Source: Draconibacterium orientale
Lineage (GTDB): Bacteria > Bacteroidota > Bacteroidia > Bacteroidales > Prolixibacteraceae
Length of the DNA: 56,439 nucleotides
Direction of reading: 5' to 3'
Assembly: GCA_020726265.1 (NCBI GenBank)
Contig: DYSZ01000004.1
Coordinates: 1 to 56,439 of the forward strand
Below are positions 54,053 to 56,439 of this stretch, one piece after another. Within the stretch, counting starts at the first letter, position 1, and the number at the start of each line of letters is the position of its first letter. The notes under the pieces are model-generated. The model saw nothing but the letters and a program-made list of their open reading frames with translations, made no database searches and had not been told where the DNA came from. The translations under genes were made by a program, and so were the position numbers.

Positions 54053-56439
54053 TTATTCGCTGATGATTACTTTTTGCGTTGAATCTGTATTGTTCCGGCT
54101 GATGTTAACGAGGTAAATACCTGCGGGCATTTTTGATGAATCAATTCTTAGGAGACCTGTTTTTTCAGCTGCTTTTTTGTAATGCAGTTTTCCTACAATG
54201 CTGTAAACAGTCACCAAATCGGTTGTTTCAAGATTTCCGCTGATGTAAATTGCGCGGTCGCGGGTATATACTTTCAGATTGTTTTCCAGTTCATTAACGG
54301 CTGTTGTTGAAGCGCTTGTATGCAAAAAGAAGTTACCTGTTCCCTTCGTTTTATCAGAGACAGTAACCGTGTATCCGGCACCGGTTAAATCGAGTTGGGT
54401 GAGGGTTTTGGCAGCCCTGTCTTCAAGATAAACGGCGGCATCGGCAGGCAGATTCATTGTTTGAGCGGAGAAAGTTATTTCTGTACCTGCCGGCACATCG
54501 ATACCCAGCGGAACAACGAGTTTATTGTAGTTTTCGGGCAGCGCCTGAATAGCAAAGTCAACGCCGTTATCGTCAACCAAACGAGAGTAAAGCGCGAAGT
54601 TTTTGTCGGCTTTAAACATACCGGCATCGTAGGTAATATCCAGTCCGTTTGTCATCTGGTTATTAAAGGCAAGTACAGTGCTGCTCTGTTTCCCTTTAGC
54701 GGTAACAGCCAGTTGAATGGCGGGCCATGTAGTTTCGCCCGATTTTAAAGGCACCGTGGTTTGGTGTGCTTGCATGGCTTCGGTTATACTGAAATTCAAA
54801 CCAGTGTTATCTTTTGCACGCACAAAAAAGCCTTGCCCTGCCTGAATGTAGTTTTGCACCAAAGTCCCTGTACCTGCATTGTTGATGGTTACATAAGTAT
54901 TTGTTGCGGCATCCCACACATACAGCGCAGCAAAACTGGGTTGGAAAACATCTGAGTTTACAGTTATCAGGTTGTTGGTTGCATGGGCAGTAACCGTTGC
55001 ATTAATTGCCGAAGTGTAAGGATTCCCCAGTGCATTCCAGCCGTACAATGTGCGGGTGAGCGGTTTTGAAACATCGCTGGTGTTGATGGTTCCGGTGTAG
55101 GAAACCACGCCTGCTGCCGAGCGCAAAACCGAATAACCGCTACCGGCAGTAAAACTGCCTTCGGTGTCGGCAGTGGGGTAGTTGGTATCCCAGTCGTTTG
55201 TTCCCTCGTTATATTCGGTTATGGCACGTTTGCCAGTATTTGCTGCAATGCTGTTATCGGCCAGCGTGGCAAAATTCCAGATGTTCTGCGCTGCCACCGG
55301 TGCGGCCACCACATGCCATTTAGCTGTTTCGGCTAAGTAACTTTCAAAAGTTACATTCCCTGTTGCAGTTCCTGCCACAATAAGCGAACCTGCACTGGTG
55401 GCGCTGCTGCTTTGTATGGTAAGGCTGCCTGTGGCATCGACAGTGATGTTTTTGCAACCGGCAGAAGTTCCGGGAGCTATTACAACAGTTTTTTCTGCGG
55501 GAATTGTAGCATCGTTTGCAGCAGTTGGAACACTTTCTATTGCCCAATTACCTGCAGTATTCCAGTTGTTACTTGTATTTCCTGTAAAAGTATATCCATT
55601 CCCATCATATTCGTAAGACCCAATATCGCGGATGCCGTTTGCATAATAGCCACGCATATCGGTTAGAGGAATATCTGCTCCTGAGGTTCCGGCATTTATC
55701 GCGGGGCTTCCTGCTGCAATTGCCATAGATTGAATTGTACCCCCGTTATCAGCAAGGGGTTGCAGGAGTGGATCGGATGTAAGGTTGTTTAAGTTTGTGC
55801 CGTTTATATATGATATATTATCTATAATTGAGTTCCATGAATTTGTAGTTCCTCCTCCGTCATTCCATATATCACTTGCTGAACCATTGTTATAGACGAT
55901 ACAGTTTTTCATATTTACTGCTCCCTTGTTATAAATTGCATCAGAACCATTTGGTCCGATATTACCGGAAAAAGTACAATTTATAATATCAACGTCTGAG
56001 CCACCATATACATATAATGCACCTCCGGCATTGGTTGTGGTGTTTCCTGAAAATATACAATTTTTAAAAACCACATTTGTAGATTCGATTGAAATTGCTC
56101 CTCCACCCATACCATTAGCGTAGGTTGAATTATCGACATTTTCTGAAAAAATACAGTTTTCGGCATAAAAATTTCTTAAACCTCTTAATACGCCATTGCC
56201 AGAAGTTGAGGTGCTTACGTTTTTTGTTATTTCACAATTATATAGAGATATTTCTCCATTATTTGAAATAGCTGCGTATCGATCGTATTTACCATGTCGG
56301 ATTGTTAAATTTTTAAAGATTGCAGGATAACTAAAATTTGTATAAAACACAAAGCTACCAGCAGAGTTATAATCAGCATGTGCCTGAACAATTGTAATAC
56401 CTGCACCCTGACCGACAAATGTTAAATGTTTATCAAAAC
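54053..56439 (-). CDS. T9SS-sorted right-handed beta-helix protein (partial)
   Basis: The frame stays open to the right edge of the window (the in-frame GTG at 56350 is internal), so the 5' end is missing and 795 codons are seen. The first part is a parallel beta-helix with short repeats (NCIFSGNTTTNAGGALYVYG, INCTFSGNIG) and an INAGTSGADIPLTDMRG-type segment like the choice-of-anchor/pectate-lyase-like family. A beta-sandwich part follows. The last about 80 residues are a type A T9SS C-terminal sorting domain (LKVYTRDRAIYISG, VYSIVGKLHYK, MPAGIYLVNIS). It is thus exported and anchored or released at the surface. A 57-residue peptide gene follows. Confidence 0.88.
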   Translation of the reverse strand, partial: FDKHLTFVGQGAGITIVQAHADYNSAGSFVFYTNFSYPAIFKNLTIRHGKYDRYAAISNNGEISLYNCEITKNVSTSTSGNGVLRGLRNFYAENCIFSENVDNSTYANGMGGGAISIESTNVVFKNCIFSGNTTTNAGGALYVYGGSDVDIINCTFSGNIGPNGSDAIYNKGAVNMKNCIVYNNGSASDIWNDGGGTTNSWNSIIDNISYINGTNLNNLTSDPLLQPLADNGGTIQSMAIAAGSPAINAGTSGADIPLTDMRGYYANGIRDIGSYEYDGNGYTFTGNTSNNWNTAGNWAIESVPTAANDATIPAEKTVVIAPGTSAGCKNITVDATGSLTIQSSSATSAGSLIVAGTATGNVTFESYLAETAKWHVVAAPVAAQNIWNFATLADNSIAANTGKRAITEYNEGTNDWDTNYPTADTEGSFTAGSGYSVLRSAAGVVSYTGTINTSDVSKPLTRTLYGWNALGNPYTSAINATVTAHATNNLITVNSDVFQPSFAALYVWDAATNTYVTINNAGTGTLVQNYIQAGQGFFVRAKDNTGLNFSITEAMQAHQTTVPLKSGETTWPAIQLAVTAKGKQSSTVLAFNNQMTNGLDITYDAGMFKADKNFALYSRLVDDNGVDFAIQALPENYNKLVVPLGIDVPAGTEITFSAQTMNLPADAAVYLEDRAAKTLTQLDLTGAGYTVTVSDKTKGTGNFFLHTSASTTAVNELENNLKVYTRDRAIYISGNLETTDLVTVYSIVGKLHYKKAAEKTGLLRIDSSKMPAGIYLVNISRNNTDSTQKVIISE

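Noticed and set aside
54395-54955. Plus-strand ORFs inside the T9SS beta-helix gene
   Set aside because: They are shadows of the minus-strand coding frame, with no start context or protein family.

Overview
The window looks like chromosomal DNA of a member of the Bacteroidota, most likely a Marinilabiliales/Prolixibacteraceae-type marine or sediment heterotroph; the order is inference. The evidence is family-level. There are type 9 secretion (T9SS) C-terminal sorting domains, DUF4270 and short GT5 'glycogen synthase' proteins beside panC-panD, a TonB receptor with a carboxypeptidase-regulatory-like N-terminus, LytS/LytTR signalling, an AtpZ-AtpI-AtpB-E-F-H-A-G operon without beta and epsilon genes, and promoters of the Bacteroidota TTTG-N17-21-TAnnTTTG type. 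Shine-Dalgarno sites are generally weak or absent.

Layout. 1-612: a noncoding or decayed stretch with palindromes. 0.6-5.5 kb: a probable signalling/transport unit (TonB receptor, periplasmic helical protein, LytS kinase, LytTR regulator). 5.5-9.1 kb: BtpA-like protein, CPBP protease, a conserved hypothetical protein and a frameshifted T9SS-sorted protein. 9.1-10.9 kb: lipoate genes in the order lipA - 58-codon small ORF - lipB. 11.0-17.2 kb: bactofilin followed by the ATP synthase genes, closed by a clear terminator. 17.3-22.6 kb: methyltransferase, DUF1232, DusB, MntP, DUF4270 lipoprotein and a GT5-only protein. 22.8-24.0 kb: panC-panD. 24.2-26.8 kb: AAA/DUF4143 ATPase and a RACo-like ferredoxin/ASKHA protein. 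27-33.4 kb: RlmN, exported amidase, RuvC, DMT transporter and a TPR protein. 33.4-39.6 kb: FabH, L32, YceD, sensor kinase, Dxs and CoaX. 39.9-52.2 kb: membrane-anchored receiver, HEAT-like protein, Nudix hydrolase, dehydrogenase, GH95 fucosidase, tRNA-Phe, M16 peptidase, O-methyltransferase, RicT, a DUF1761 gene with an internal stop, and MutS.

The right end (52.2-56.4 kb) is the accessory part. It holds tRNA-Gly, tRNA-Leu and a second identical tRNA-Gly, then a decayed tRNA-Gly 3' copy split by a 60-base two-hairpin insert. Abutting that is the 3' end (domains V and VI) of a group II intron on the minus strand, cut off by an internally deleted IS1634-like element with 20-bp terminal inverted repeats. 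Then come a 57-residue peptide gene and a large T9SS-sorted beta-helix protein that runs off the window.

The genes form ordinary metabolic themes: lipoylation, ATP synthesis, pantothenate/CoA (panC, panD, coaX), isoprenoid precursors (dxs), fatty acid initiation (fabH) and DNA repair (mutS, ruvC). No CRISPR array and no recognisable new defence cassette was seen. The most unusual items are the tRNA/intron/IS wreck, an apparent 8-bp repeat contraction breaking a T9SS gene, a small gene inside the lipoate operon, a receiver domain with a C-terminal membrane anchor, and an operator-like repeat upstream of the DUF4143 ATPase.
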